Shown here piece by piece: positions 33,480-44,260 of a stretch of DNA of 64,000 nucleotides. The notes under the pieces were generated by a model, which was not told the origin of the DNA, ran no database searches, and saw only the letters and a list, made by a program, of their open reading frames with translations. Within the stretch, counting starts at the first letter, position 1. Each line of letters opens with the position of its first letter. The stretch spans positions 15,808,100 through 15,872,099 of the forward strand of contig CANTUZ010000025.1 of the NCBI GenBank assembly GCA_947846985.1, read 5' to 3'. A program made the position numbers and the translations under genes. This DNA comes from Fratercula arctica. Its lineage: Eukaryota; Chordata; Aves; Charadriiformes; Alcidae.

Positions 33480-33850
33480 GGTTCCCAATTAATCAGTCTT
33501 GTTGCAGCTGATGAAAGCTCTTTATTGTTATTAAAAGTGTGCAAATAGCTCTTAAGTTGCATTCCTTCTCTGAGAGTGACACATAATGTATATAAACGTA
33601 TATAATAATTGTTAGGAGCAACTCGGCCATCTACTGCTGGTTTGCAAGATAAATGACATTAATCAACAAGATGCCTACAGAACTTTTGGTGAGTCATTTG
33701 TTATGCTAATTGAGCCACTTAAAGTAAACTGTCAATGAATAGAGATTTTTGACAGCTGAGATGAGACATGGGGCTAATTAGTCAGCTGCCATAAAAACTC
33801 CTGCCCAATTTTAATAATATAATATTTAAGAGAGAAGATAACGTTAATCA
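33480..33850. promoter_or_regulatory. candidate conserved enhancer (SOX/OCT and TAAT motifs)
   Basis: Within about 370 bp there are repeated TAAT/ATTA cores, 'TTAATCAACAAG', 'CTGTCAATGAATAG' and 'TTTTGACAGCTG' (TALE-homeodomain-like TGACAG), and 'CATTTGTTATGCTAAT' (33695-33710), close to the composite SOX2-OCT4 site (CATTGTNATGCAAAT). The texture, without repeats or reading frames, is typical of vertebrate conserved non-coding elements. Function is inferred from motifs only. Confidence 0.35.
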
Positions 33851-35829
33851 TCTGACCAGACCTCTCTCACAGAGGATATAGTAGCAAAAGGCATAGCCCA
33901 TCATGAAAATCAAGTTTCTCTAGGAAGAAAGCAAAACAAATGGCTGGCTGCGCAGAGATGACAACCTTTGCAAGAGAGTTGACATGACCCATAGGTTACA
34001 GTGGACTTTTTAATTAATACACAAAAGCCCAACTTTTGCTCTAAATTACCTGTGTCCTTTTAGATCAATCCCCTTGTTTTCACTCAAAGTATTTTGCATT
34101 CACGCTAGCAGCAATGAGATCATTGGGTCTGACTGTAAGACTTAGTCCTAACCTACAAATCAAATGGATTGATCGGATACACATGCTGAGTGTCTAGAAG
34201 GCATGAGCAGCATTTTGGCAAGCCCTTTGGAGCTGGGTTGTAGAAGATGTAATGGTATGAAGTTATGAATGAGATCAGAGGAGAAACTTTAGGATGCTAC
34301 ATCTCTCTTTTCGTAATAGTTTCAAGAGCTTGTAATTACTTCCGTTGTTTCACGGTTCTGCCACTTTCACTCTTGAAATTGTGCCAACCAGGGGGAGTGA
34401 GCTTGCTCTTGGGATTGTCACAGCAACACAGCAACAAAAGACTTTTGGAATGGAAGCCTTTTGGTCTTAGAGCATAGCAGGAACTTTCTAAGTATAATTC
34501 TTTAGAAGAAATTACTGTTCCTCCTGTACTCAGCTGCTGTATAAGACAAGTAAATAATCTTGATTCCACTGAGGACATGTCAAAACTCCTGTTGTCTTAA
34601 ATGACAGGACTGGGACTTAGAGCTGCTAGTGCACTCCACCTTGAGGTGGTTGCAATTCTGTAGCAGCTTTTGACATCAGCATTGTGCTTTGACAGCAAGC
34701 TTTTTACATCTGCATTGTGCTTTTCCAAATGATAGCTATTGGAAGAACAAAGACAAAATGTTTCTGTTTTAAGCTTTCCTTAAAGACATGCTTTCTTTAT
34801 GCTACAGCAACTTCATGCAATATTGGCTCTTGAGCAATTTGTTGTTTCAAAGAGAGACCAAATTTCACACTTTTTCTTTTCCATCTAAGGTTAAAAAAAA
34901 AAAAAACCACACACTTTTGGTACAGAATTTTGATTCAGAAATCTACTAATTTCTGTTTAAAAAAAGACCGATTTGGCCAATCCTTGTTCAGAACTGCAAA
35001 CCCTAACTCTCGTTTACAATTTCAGTTTTCTTGCTTTTCCACTAATGTTGCACAACTTTAAAAGAGATTCCTGAATAAAGAGTGCTGTGGGATAGGAAAC
35101 CTAGGGCAGAAGGCAGCGTTGTTCACGTGTGGAGTAGGAAATGAGATTTCCTTCACCTTTACCAAGTACAAGGATTTTAAAACCAGAGGTTGGCATCTGT
35201 ATGTGTTGGGAGGATCCTATCTAAGAATATTCTCTTAGAAAACTCTAAATGCTTCTTTAACTGGACTCCAGACTGATAATGCATGCATCAGAAGTGAGCC
35301 TATGCCTCGAATTCTGAGTGGGGTTGAAATCTAAATTCATGTTTTGCCGCTATCCTTAATCTCTATAATGACCTAAACCCTCCCAAATTTTGCTGAGAAA
35401 AAAGGGGTGTGAAGAAAAGATCCAACTTTACAGCCTTGACCTATTTCTAATCCTGCTCTGATTGCTAGTTATTGGCCCCCCTTCCAAACATACTGTTTAC
35501 TTTAGGGCTGATTTTTCTCCATCCAGATTAAAATTCCAGTGAGTTTCTTTCATTCCTTTAGACTGTAACCCCAAATGGGCCATGGTATTTTATTCAGAAT
35601 ATAGTAGCTCGATAATGATGCTCTCGGCAACCCACAGAAACTAGGTAGTTTGTATATGAGGAGTTTGTATGCACACAGAAACACGCAGGAGCTCATGCAT
35701 ACAATTCTGCACATTGCCTCATATACACACATGCAGATAAATGTGCTCCATGAACATGCTCATGGCTACTTCTTTGTTATGAACGTATTGACTAAACAAT
35801 TACACTCACCTATGAGCCTGTCATAAGGC

Positions 35830-36000
35830 AACAGAAATGCCAGCTGCCTTTGAAGTTTCCCGAAGAGCAGGAAAGTGGGTCAGCAGTGCTGGCCAACATC
35901 ACATCATTAATCATCTATTAGCCAAGGTTGTGTGCGCCTGTCACCTGTCAATTTTTAATGCATGCAAATCACTTCAAGAGTAACATTTTCAGCCTGACAT
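35830..36000. promoter_or_regulatory. candidate conserved enhancer (octamer, E-box)
   Basis: Contains 'CCTGTCACCTGTCAATTTTTAATG' (E-box CACCTG beside a TALE-like TGTCA), the perfect octamer ATGCAAAT (35962-35969) and 'CATTAATCATCTATTAG' homeodomain sites. No repeat or reading frame explains it. Motif-based inference only. Confidence 0.3.
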
Positions 36001-36293
36001 TTCCAGGGCCAGAGCTGGGATCAACCTGCTCTTTGTATTCAAGATGAAAAGGAAGAAAAGAAACAAGTGGTAAGATTGTTGGAAGGAGACAGGGAAAACT
36101 AAAGAAATAAGAAAATTAATGAAAAATTGGTCAGGAGAGTTGAATTAAAAAAAAAAAATTAAAACTGTGAGGTTTTTTCCTATTACCAGGAAATATTCAG
36201 TTTAAAATCATATCTCTGCTCTATAGTTCTTAAAGAGAGGGAACCGTAGAGAACCACTATTTTCCTGCTAAGCTCTGCATCTGAACTGTTTAT

Positions 36294-36333
36294 TCTTATT
36301 TCCATCCATTATGGCCAATGGATGGAAATAAGA
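36294..36333. repeat. perfect 17-bp inverted repeat
   Basis: TCTTATTTCCATCCATT (36294-36310) is exactly mirrored by AATGGATGGAAATAAGA (36317-36333) around a 6-nt loop, ATGGCC. Not part of any recognised element. Confidence 0.85.
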
Positions 36334-36776
36334 TTTTTTTTTTATACAGTCCTCTGATCTCTGGTTTAGATATGTATCTTAGGAGGAAATGAATTGCTGA
36401 AGTGCATGGAAGTGTCTAATTCTCTCTTTTGATTAACAAGGGAGTCAAGGGTGACTAGCTCAGATGTACACAGCTACTGTAGGTATATATGTTTAGTGAG
36501 TTGAATCTCACCTCTAATAATTTTTAGCTCAGTTTGAATTCTGATGATTCAGAAGACACAGAAAGTGTGATACCAAACTAATTTCCTCTATTATTTTCGT
36601 CATGACTTTGGAAGAGTAGGTTAATATAAACTCCTCATAGCCTAGATCTGGCCAGCCTAAAAATGCAAGATAAAGTCTTTAATATCTTCATTATGCACTG
36701 TGTTCATTAACCAGTCACCTTTTCAGTAAATTAGTATTGCATGTGTAGCTTCTCCAGGAAGAACCCACTCTTCTAC

Positions 36777-37465
36777 TGTCATGGTTTGGGCCGGATTGGC
36801 CAATGACGAGATGACATATGCTCTCTCCCACCTCTTGCTCCAAGGAGAGGAAGGAGAGAGATAAAGAGATTTATGAGTTCAGAAGGAACTAAACTAATGA
36901 AATATTAAGAATAAAACAAAAAGGAAGTAATAAAATAGATACAATATATACAAAACTGTATCAACCACCCAGGAAGATGTAACCAGCGGACACTGGGAAA
37001 GTCCCAGACTAGACTCAGCAATGGATGGGAACTGGATTCTGGATCGGGATTGGGATCACAGGCAGACAAATTGACAGGGTCCTCCTCTGGCATCAGCCAT
37101 TGAAGAAAAAAGAATGCTGACCCTTTGATCCCTCAGCTTTTATACTGAGCATGAGGCAGATGGGATGGAATACCCTATTGGTCAGTTTTGGGTCACCTGT
37201 CCTGTCCACTCCTCCCCACAGGTGCGACCCCTCCACAGGGAAAACAATGAAGTCAGATGACCCTGGTTGCCACAGCAACAAGTATAAGCAAAAGCCTCTC
37301 TACACACCCCTCCCCAGCATTAACTATAAACATAGGTCTTACCACTCTGAGAATGAACAGTTTTCCGCACAACATGCTGTCAGTTTCAGAGAGTTAGAAG
37401 AGGCTTAGTCAAGAAGCAAAACCACTGAACAGAAAGTTGTGTCTGTTCCACCCCAAACCAGGACA
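36777..37465 (-). repeat. ERVL-type solo LTR (689 bp)
   Basis: Minus-strand ends are TGTCCTGGTTTGGGGTGGAACAGAC-like at 37465 and ...GGCCCAAACCATGACA at 36777, the familiar ends of avian ERVL LTRs. A perfect 5-bp duplication TCTAC flanks it (36772-36776 and 37466-37470), as expected for ERVL integrase. On the minus strand a TATAAAAG box lies at 37144-37137. No internal retroviral DNA adjoins it, so the provirus has recombined down to one LTR. Confidence 0.92.
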
Positions 37466-38379
37466 TCTACTTACAAGCTTTCCCTTACATAGTGGACTCA
37501 TCTTAAATTCTCTTTGGGTAGGTTATATCTGACCAAATGTTAGTACTACACCGATCTCCATTTGAGCTGGTCCACCATAGTCTGTGAAGAGAAAAAGATG
37601 ACTTTAGGCTTAAATGTATCTCACCATTAAATAAATCAGCTGGAGATGTCTAGTAGTTCAGGTGGAGATGTTCACAATTGTATCTCTTCAGATAGATAAT
37701 AGGTTCATAATATTATCTGTCTTTCATAAAATATTCATGTTAGATTTCTGTCCAACCCCCTACTTCATTGTCATCTTTCCTTTTCACTATTTTCACTTCT
37801 CCTCCCTTTGGCCCACTTTGGCAAAATATGTCTGCCCTTTTCCATGTTCATCCTTACATGGATGAACATTGCTTCAGTGTGAGCAAAGGATAGCCTCTGA
37901 CTGAAAAGAGGAGGGGTCACGGGCATCCCTCTGGCAGTGATGGTAGTGCTTTGTGCCACACCACATCTCATTACCCCAGGAAGACAGCCACAAATTAATC
38001 TTGCTTATACTGGAGGGGAGGCAGTGCTGGAAAACCACAATATGCCATCAGCAGCCCTCACTAAGATTCAGTTCCCTGTCTCTGTCTTCAGAGGAAGCTG
38101 AGTATAGAAATTTTCTTTCCCATTTAGAGGCTGAATTTTCTCTCTTTTATCTGCTGAGATAAATCAACTTTATTCTTTAATTCTTTTGCTATTAGAGGAT
38201 GTGAAAGGGACTATATTTCTGCAGGGATCAGCAGGGAGACATCCCCTCTGTGGAGTCTAAATTAAGGTGCAGCGCTCCAGGGACAGAGGGGCAATACCCT
38301 CAGGCAGCCCACAGGATAATTATTTGCAGGAGATTTTGAGGCTTATTTATTTGGATAGATAAACTGCAGATCATGAAGG

Positions 38380-38520
38380 CAATTAATCATGGACTCATGG
38401 ACAAGTACATCTGTAAGGGATTTCAAGAGGTCATCTTGTCCATCCCCCAGCATGGAGGCAGTATAAATGTACACAGACCATCACTGACAGATGTGTGTCT
38501 GCTTCTCTCTGCTTCCACTC
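38380..38520 (-). mobile_element. old CR1 3' fragment, minus strand
   Basis: 'catggactcatgg...gggatttcaagaggtcatcttgtccatcccccagcatggaggcagta' is a diverged reverse-complement CR1 3' end ('gggacctcaagaggtcatctagtccaaccccctgc'). The following 'accatcactgacagatgtgtgtctgc' fits the CR1 'catccctgacaggtgtctgtc' stretch. Far more diverged than the other CR1s here, hence an old insertion. Confidence 0.75.
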
Positions 38521-38818
38521 TGGATGTTCTCACAGCATTATCCATCTAGTGAAGAAGCTGAATTGAGGATATGAGGAGAAGCAGAAAATATCACTTTTTA
38601 AGCCTGAAGATTTCCCCCTTACTGTCTCTTGGGGCCTGAATCCAGTTTTTGACAAGTGGAAGATCCAATCCTCACTGTAAAATTTTATGAAGGGAAGGCG
38701 GTGTGAGCAATTTGTTCATTTTGTAGTCCAGGTTCTGTTTGGAGATGTAAGACCTTTTTGATTGCTTGTTCAGTAGTAAAGCTCAAAATTAAATCTTATC
38801 TGGATGTGTACATGTGTG

Positions 38819-39000
38819 AAAAATGAGAGCAAAAGAGAAGGAGGAAAAATTAAGTAAAAGAAGAGTGAAGAGAAAAAAAGAGAGAAAAGGGACAGAGAGG
38901 AAGATAAAATGCGTAAGATGAAGGGGAAAAGGCAGAGACAGGCAGGGACTGACTTGAAAGGAGGAATGAAGAAACAGGAGAAACAAAAGGAAGACATACA
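38819..39000. repeat. purine-rich tract
   Basis: About 180 bp are dominated by A and G on the plus strand (for example 'agagaaggaggaaaaattaag' and 'agagaaaagggacagagaggaag'). It is interspersed with few pyrimidines and shows no exact repeat unit. Confidence 0.7.
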
Positions 39001-39562
39001 GGCTGAAGTGAAAACGTGAAGAGCTGCTGTTTTTTAAGCTGGTCATTTCTAACAGAGAAATCAGAAAGACTTTTTGTTGTGTTGTCCTTAAGTGACTTCT
39101 CCCACTGTCTAGCATCTCATTTTATGGCAGGTAAATAAGCCTGCCTAATTGGTCCCTTGTTCAAGAATGGGAATATCAAGCTGAGCCTGCCCCTTCTGAA
39201 GTGGGATCTTGTCCAATTTATGGTCTTAGCAGATGTGATCTCTTCAGGGTTCCACTGTAATGATAAATTGAAACATTTGAATGCTGTGTTTTCCAGGTCT
39301 GGGCATCCAGCTTTGTGAGTGGGGACAGAGGATCTGATCAAGTTTCCTTCTGAAATGACAAATTGTGATTTCCAGAAACATGACTTAGTCCCATTTACAA
39401 GCCTAACAGTAGTGGGGGCCTAGAGCGGGTTGGGTGAAGAAGGATGTACCAAGGTCACTTTTGAATCTGAAGGACTCGGGTCTGGAAGTCAAGATCTCCT
39501 TCAAGAATGAAAGTCTGGAAGTGCACCTTGAGTCAGAAGCACTTTAAATTAAGGTGACGCTT

Positions 39563-39843
39563 ACAAACACTTTATTAATAATTAATAAGTGATTAATGAA
39601 AATTACTTTTTAGCTTATAAATTGCTCGAAGACACATTAGAGCTCATTTCAGAAAGATGTGGATAAATATTTTTATGCATTCCCATTTATAAATGCTTAG
39701 TAATGGGCTCTCAACTTTCAGGTGCCTTGGCATCATTTATCCCCATCATCCTGGTGGCATGCTATAGAGACATCTTATAATCATTTATTTTCAGAATTTG
39801 TTCCTATTAATCATGTATTAATTATTATTAATAAAACACTTGT
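39563..39843. mobile_element. short element with AT-rich terminal inverted repeats
   Basis: The left end (39563-39605; '...acactttattaataattaataagtgattaatg') and the right end (39803-39843), when reverse-complemented, align over about 40 bp with a few mismatches and a 3-bp gap. The interior is about 200 bp, also rich in 'ttataaatgc'-type words, and non-coding. This is the structure of an old MITE or a palindromic conserved repeat of the Eulor kind. No target duplication is clear. Confidence 0.5.
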
Positions 39844-40909
39844 GCACAGTCCTCTCAATCTGAATTCTTGCTTGACTGGTTTTCCTAGGAGTGTGGAGGA
39901 GCACCCAGTTTACACAGCTCGTCATGTTACTCTAGAGCCAGGCAGGTGGCATTCTGGCTGGTGCAAACTGGTAGTTCATTAGACTACCTCAATTTATTCT
40001 AGCTAAGGATTGAGCCTAGCCTGCTCTGTCATTGCTGAATTTTGTCCTATGGAGCAAAGAGAGGATCTACAAGGTGCACTCCTACCGGTAGGAGCACTAA
40101 GTAGCACTGCCATTTCTGTAGTGTCTGGGCACTATAAGATGGGAATTCATTACTGAAATCTGTCCTCCAGTGAAACAGACCAGTGGGTTTTCCTCCTGTC
40201 TGGTAGATGGCAAACCATGGCACAGATGTACATTAGTCCGGATCTTGGAAATTGTTTAGGCACCTATGGAAATTAATGAGCTTGCATGTGAAAACGGCTA
40301 ATGACTTGACTGCATCTCAGTCCCATGATGGTTCTTTACCCACTGGGTCTTTCTGCTGCAAGGTCAGGTTTGATCTGTCAGTGAAGAGTATATAGAGACA
40401 GGGAGGAGATGGGCTGCGTAGATCCTTTACACTGTGCTTTGGCTGAATCTGTTCCTCCATAAAAGTCAGAACAGCATGAAGGCTACTGTTATTTATATTA
40501 GCCTTAAGGATTGATAAGACATAGGGAAGCCTAAGGAAGTTATGATGATGGTTGCAAAACTGGCCCTAAATCACAGAAAGAATTTCTGGAGCTAGACTGA
40601 TTTTTTGACTGACTGGCAATAGAAATACACATGACTGCCTGACTGGTGATTTTCAGATGAGTTTAGGCCAGCGGTTCCTAAGCCTGAGCTCAGTATGTTG
40701 CCTTTAAGACCCCTCAACATCAGTCTGAGCAATGGGAAATTAGAGTAATCTGTTAAGACCAAGTACCGGAGACAACACTTGCTCAATACTTTAGTCTTCC
40801 AGTCAGCAAAGGGCTGGATGATCACAGAATCACAGAATGGTTCGGGTTGGAAGGGACCTTAAAGATCATCTAGTTCCAACCCCCTTGCCATGGGCAGGGA
40901 CACCTCCCA

Positions 40910-42305
40910 CTAGACCAAGCTGCTCAAAGCCTCATCCAGCCTGGCCTTGAACACTTCCAGGGATGGGGCATCCACAACCTCCCTGGGCAACCTGTTCCCC
41001 TGCCTCACCACCCTCACAGTAAAGAATTTCTTCCTGATATCCAATCTAAATCTCCCCTCTTCCAGTTTGAAACCGTTACCCCGTGTCCTATCATTACACT
41101 CCCTGATAAAGAGTCCCTCCCCATCTCTCCTGTAGGCCCCCTTTAGGTACTGGAAGGCCACTGTAAGGTCTCCCCAGAGCCTTCTCTTCTCCAGGCTGAA
41201 CAACCCCAACTCTCTCAGCCTGTCCTCATAGCAGAGGTGCTCCAGCCCTCTGATCATCTTCATGGTCCTCCTCTGGACCCCCTCCAACAGGTCCATGTCC
41301 TTCTTGTGCTGAGGACTCCAGAGCTGGACACAGTACTCCAGGTGGGGTCTCATGAGAGCAGAGTAGAGGGGCAGAATCACCTCCCTTGACCTGCTGGCCA
41401 TGCTTCTTTTGATGCAGCCCAGGATGCGGTTGGCTTTCTGGGCTGCAAGTGCGCATTGTCGGCTCATGTTGAGCTTCTCGTCCACCAGCACCCCCAAGTC
41501 CTTCTCCTCAGGGCTGCTCTCAATCCATTCTCCACCCAACCTGTATTTGTGCTTGGGATTGCCATGACCCAGGTGCAGGACCTTGCACTTGGCCCAGTTG
41601 AACTTCATGAGGTTCACACAGGCCCACCTCTCAAGCCTGTCCAGGTCCCTCTGGATGGCATCCCTTCCCTCCAGTGTGTCGACTGTGCCACACAGCTTGG
41701 TGTCGTCGGCAAACTTGCTGAGGGTGCACTCAATCCCACTGTCCATGTCACTGACAAAGATGTTAAACAGCAGTGGTCCCAGTACCGACCCCTGAGGAAC
41801 GCCATTCGTCACTGGTTTCCACTTGGACTTTGAACCATTGACTGCAACCCTTTCAGAGCACCCATCTAGCCAGTTCCTTATCCACCGAGTGGTCCATCCA
41901 TCAAATCCATGCTTTTCCAATTTAGAGACCTGGATGTCATGCGGGACAGTGTCAAATGCTTTGCATAAGTCCAGGTAGATGATGTTGGTTGCTCTCCCCT
42001 TATCTACCAATGCTGTGGCAACATCGTAGAAGGCCACCAAATTTGTCAGGCACGATTGGCCTTTGGTGAAGCCATGTTGGCTGTCACCAATCACCTCCTT
42101 ATTTTCCATGTGCCTTAGCAGAGATTCCAGGAGGATCTGCTCCATGATCTTGCCAGACACAGAGGTGGGACTGACTGGTCTGTAGTTCCCTGGGTCATCA
42201 TTTTTGCCCTTTTCGAAAATGGGGGTTATGTTTCCCCTTTTCCAGTCAGTGGGAACTTCACCAGACTGCCACGACTTTTCAACTATAATGGAAAGCGGCT
42301 TAGCG
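40910..42305 (-). pseudogene. CR1 ORF2: complete reverse transcriptase and C-terminus
   Basis: The frame is open from about 42305 to the stop at 40910, with a usable internal start at 42160 (GTG). It has 'DPGNYRPVS', '[12 protein letters not shown]', '[12 protein letters not shown]', '[16 protein letters not shown]' and '[10 protein letters not shown]' (the catalytic Asp pair) and a complete C-terminal tail ('[28 protein letters not shown]' spans 40993-40913). RT itself shows no stop or frameshift, so this is the best preserved RT in the window. It is detached from the endonuclease by the 480-bp deletion, so the element could not move alone. Confidence 0.92.
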
Positions 42306-42337
42306 ACTTCATCTCTTTGTTAATCCATGCAGATCTC

Positions 42338-42925
42338 CTAGCATTTTTGCCTGATTTCTTCATTCTCGGGATACAGCGCTTCTGAGCTTGGAGGAGGTGA
42401 TCCTTGAATACTAACCAGCTCTCTTGGGCCCCTCTTCCCTCCAGTGCCTTTTCCCATGTTACCCTGCCAAGCAGGTCCCTCAAGAGGCCAAAGCCTGCTC
42501 TCTTGAAGTCCAGGGTAGTGAGCTTGCTGCATGCTCTCCTCGCTGCCTGAAGAATCTACCATTTCATGATCACTGCAGCCGAGGCTACCCTTGAGCTTGA
42601 CACTCGCCACCAGCCCCTCCTTGTTGGTAAGGACAAGGTCCAGCATAGTTCCTCTCCTTGTTGGCTCCTCTACCATTTGAAGGAGAAAGTTGTCATCGAC
42701 ACATTCCAAGAACTTCCTGGATTTCCTGTGCCCCGCTGTGTTGTCCTTCCAAGAGATATCGGGGTGGTTGAAGTCCCCCATGAGGACCAGGGTCTTTGAA
42801 CGCAATGCTGCTCCTATCTGTCTATGGAGGGCCTCATCTGCTCTGTCGTCCTGGTCAGGTGGCCTGTAGCAGACCCCTACTGTAATGTCCCCTGCCCCTG
42901 CATTCCCTTTAATCTTGATCTCTGC
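42338..42925 (-). pseudogene. CR1 ORF2: endonuclease C-terminal half, broken
   Basis: Starts 5'-truncated in the middle of the endonuclease. It has '[13 protein letters not shown]' followed by the '[14 protein letters not shown]' catalytic block (42784-42743), 'TMLDLVLTN' and 'CSDHEMV'. Near 42553 an 8-bp deletion shifts the frame; the linker then continues in another frame (42483-42283) until the large deletion. The N-terminal catalytic Asn and Glu blocks are missing. Confidence 0.88.
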
Positions 42926-43759
42926 TTTGTCCTATGTAAACAAGGTAAATCACAGATAACAGCTGTCTCAGCTTAGAAATTACTTCAGATAAGCATCTGA
43001 ATTTATTCACTTAATTTTTAATGGTGAGAGAGGACAATATTCCAAAACAAGTCCACTTCCCCAGGAAAGTTTTTCAAAAATGTGCATTCCTTGGAGAGTG
43101 AAAAAATAACAGAGACTATTTCCCTACAGCGTTTCATCTCATGATTACTTTCTCTCCTATCTATCAAGCTGCAAATGAAATCTCCTGTGTCAATTGGTTC
43201 AAAGTTGTTGAGGGGAGAAGAAAAGAGAGACAGATATGTAAATAGATATTAAGATGCGGAATAATCACAAAATCCCTCATTTATTTAGGAAACCAAACTA
43301 AAAAATTTGAAAATTGAGTCAAAGTTTCCTACGTCTGTCCCTGGATCCTATGCAGAGCTCTGTGACAACAGACGATTTTACAGGGCACAATAGCCCTGTA
43401 ACTCCCGAATTCAATTTTTTCTGCCTGTTCATGACCAGTTTGTGCTCAATTTTTATGCCTGTTGCAGCACACACGTTAACCAGAAGCATTTCTCACAGGC
43501 AATGATTTCTCCATGAGCAGCTGTGGAATATGCACAGAGCAGCGACTTGCTGAATTCATAATTATGAATGCTCCTACTGGAAACACACAACTGCAAAAGT
43601 TATGCTCTTCCAGGCAGAGAACAGGAACAATTTATCTGCCTGCCTAGGTGCTTGTACTCCCCGTGTCAGACTGAGGAGTGCCTCTTGATCATTACTTGAC
43701 TTACTGTCTCAAAAACTTTGGAAAAGCAGGAAAATACTCAGTGGTCTAGATGTGAGGAA

Positions 43760-43840
43760 TTAGAGACAGGACAAACAACCTGGCTGAGCTGGGAATTGAA
43801 CTAAGGTCTAAAAATCGAGTATCCATCCTTCCAGCTAAAC
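43760..43840 (+). repeat. MIR-core-like fragment
   Basis: 'ggctgagctgggaattgaactaaggtctaaa...' matches the MIR core phrase 'gcagagctgggattcgaacccaggtct'. It is diverged and short. Confidence 0.45.
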
Positions 43841-44099
43841 TCCTTGTCTGATCAAAACCATCCACTACAACTGGGTATTGAGTGTCTCACCTTGCTGACA
43901 AACGGCTGCAATCCAACTGTAGTGCAAGAAATGTCTCTCCCATGCACCTTTGTGAATAACTCTTAAAAAAATAGTCAGTAGCTACTCAAAAATAATTTGG
44001 CAAAAGCATACGTATCAGACAGAAAAATAAATCTCTAAAAGCCTCTCAGTCCTTTTCTCAACCCCACAGCTGTGACTGATTTTTAAAATGATACCAGTG

Positions 44100-44260
44100 C
44101 TATAGGACATGGTGTTGCCTAGAGAGTAGAGGAAAAATCTAAGAAAAAAGAAATCTGGATTCTGTTCCCATATTTTTTCCATTGGGCGTGCTGCATGACT
44201 TGGGTTATTCATTTTCCCTCTGCGTACCTGTGAAATTAAGGCAATTTTGGGAAATTTGCT
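44100..44260 (-). repeat. MIR-like fragment, minus orientation
   Basis: 'gctgcatgacttgggttattcattttccctctgcgtacctgtgaaattaag' follows the reverse-complement MIR order ('ctgtgtgaccttgggcaagtcac...cctctgtgcctcagtttcctcatctgtaaaatg'). Confidence 0.5.

Larger units (their letters stand above)
32167..36771. other. unique DNA with enhancer-like stretches
   Basis: No exon is recognised. Two stretches (33480-33850 and 35830-36000) are dense in homeodomain, E-box and octamer-like motifs and little else, resembling conserved non-coding elements; they are listed separately. A perfect 17-bp hairpin lies at 36294-36333. Confidence 0.5.
37471..40820. other. unique DNA with two old repeats
   Basis: No exon recognised. 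Contains an old CR1 tail (38380-38520), a purine-rich tract (38819-39000), a TIR-bearing element (39563-39843) and a 10-bp inverted repeat at 37844-37869. Otherwise nothing recognised. Confidence 0.5.
40821..42925 (-). mobile_element. CR1 LINE copy B, near-identical to copy A
   Basis: The minus-strand 3' end is at 40821 ('atcacagaatcacagaatgg' on the plus strand) with the 'gttggaagggacctt' block. The body runs through complete RT into the endonuclease and is 5'-truncated at about 42925. Compared with copy A it lacks about 480 bp between endonuclease and RT (join near 42312; copy A positions about 7062-7541) and 8 bp near 42553. It keeps the GDFNH endonuclease block and the RT frame that copy A has lost. 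Orientation is opposite to copy A. Confidence 0.94.

Noticed and set aside
41456..41833. Antisense open frames within CR1 (also 8017-8394, 12293-12760 and 6507-6950)
   Set aside because: Shadows of the RT/endonuclease coding strand. The same antisense frame recurs in both near-identical copies because the sense frame is shared.
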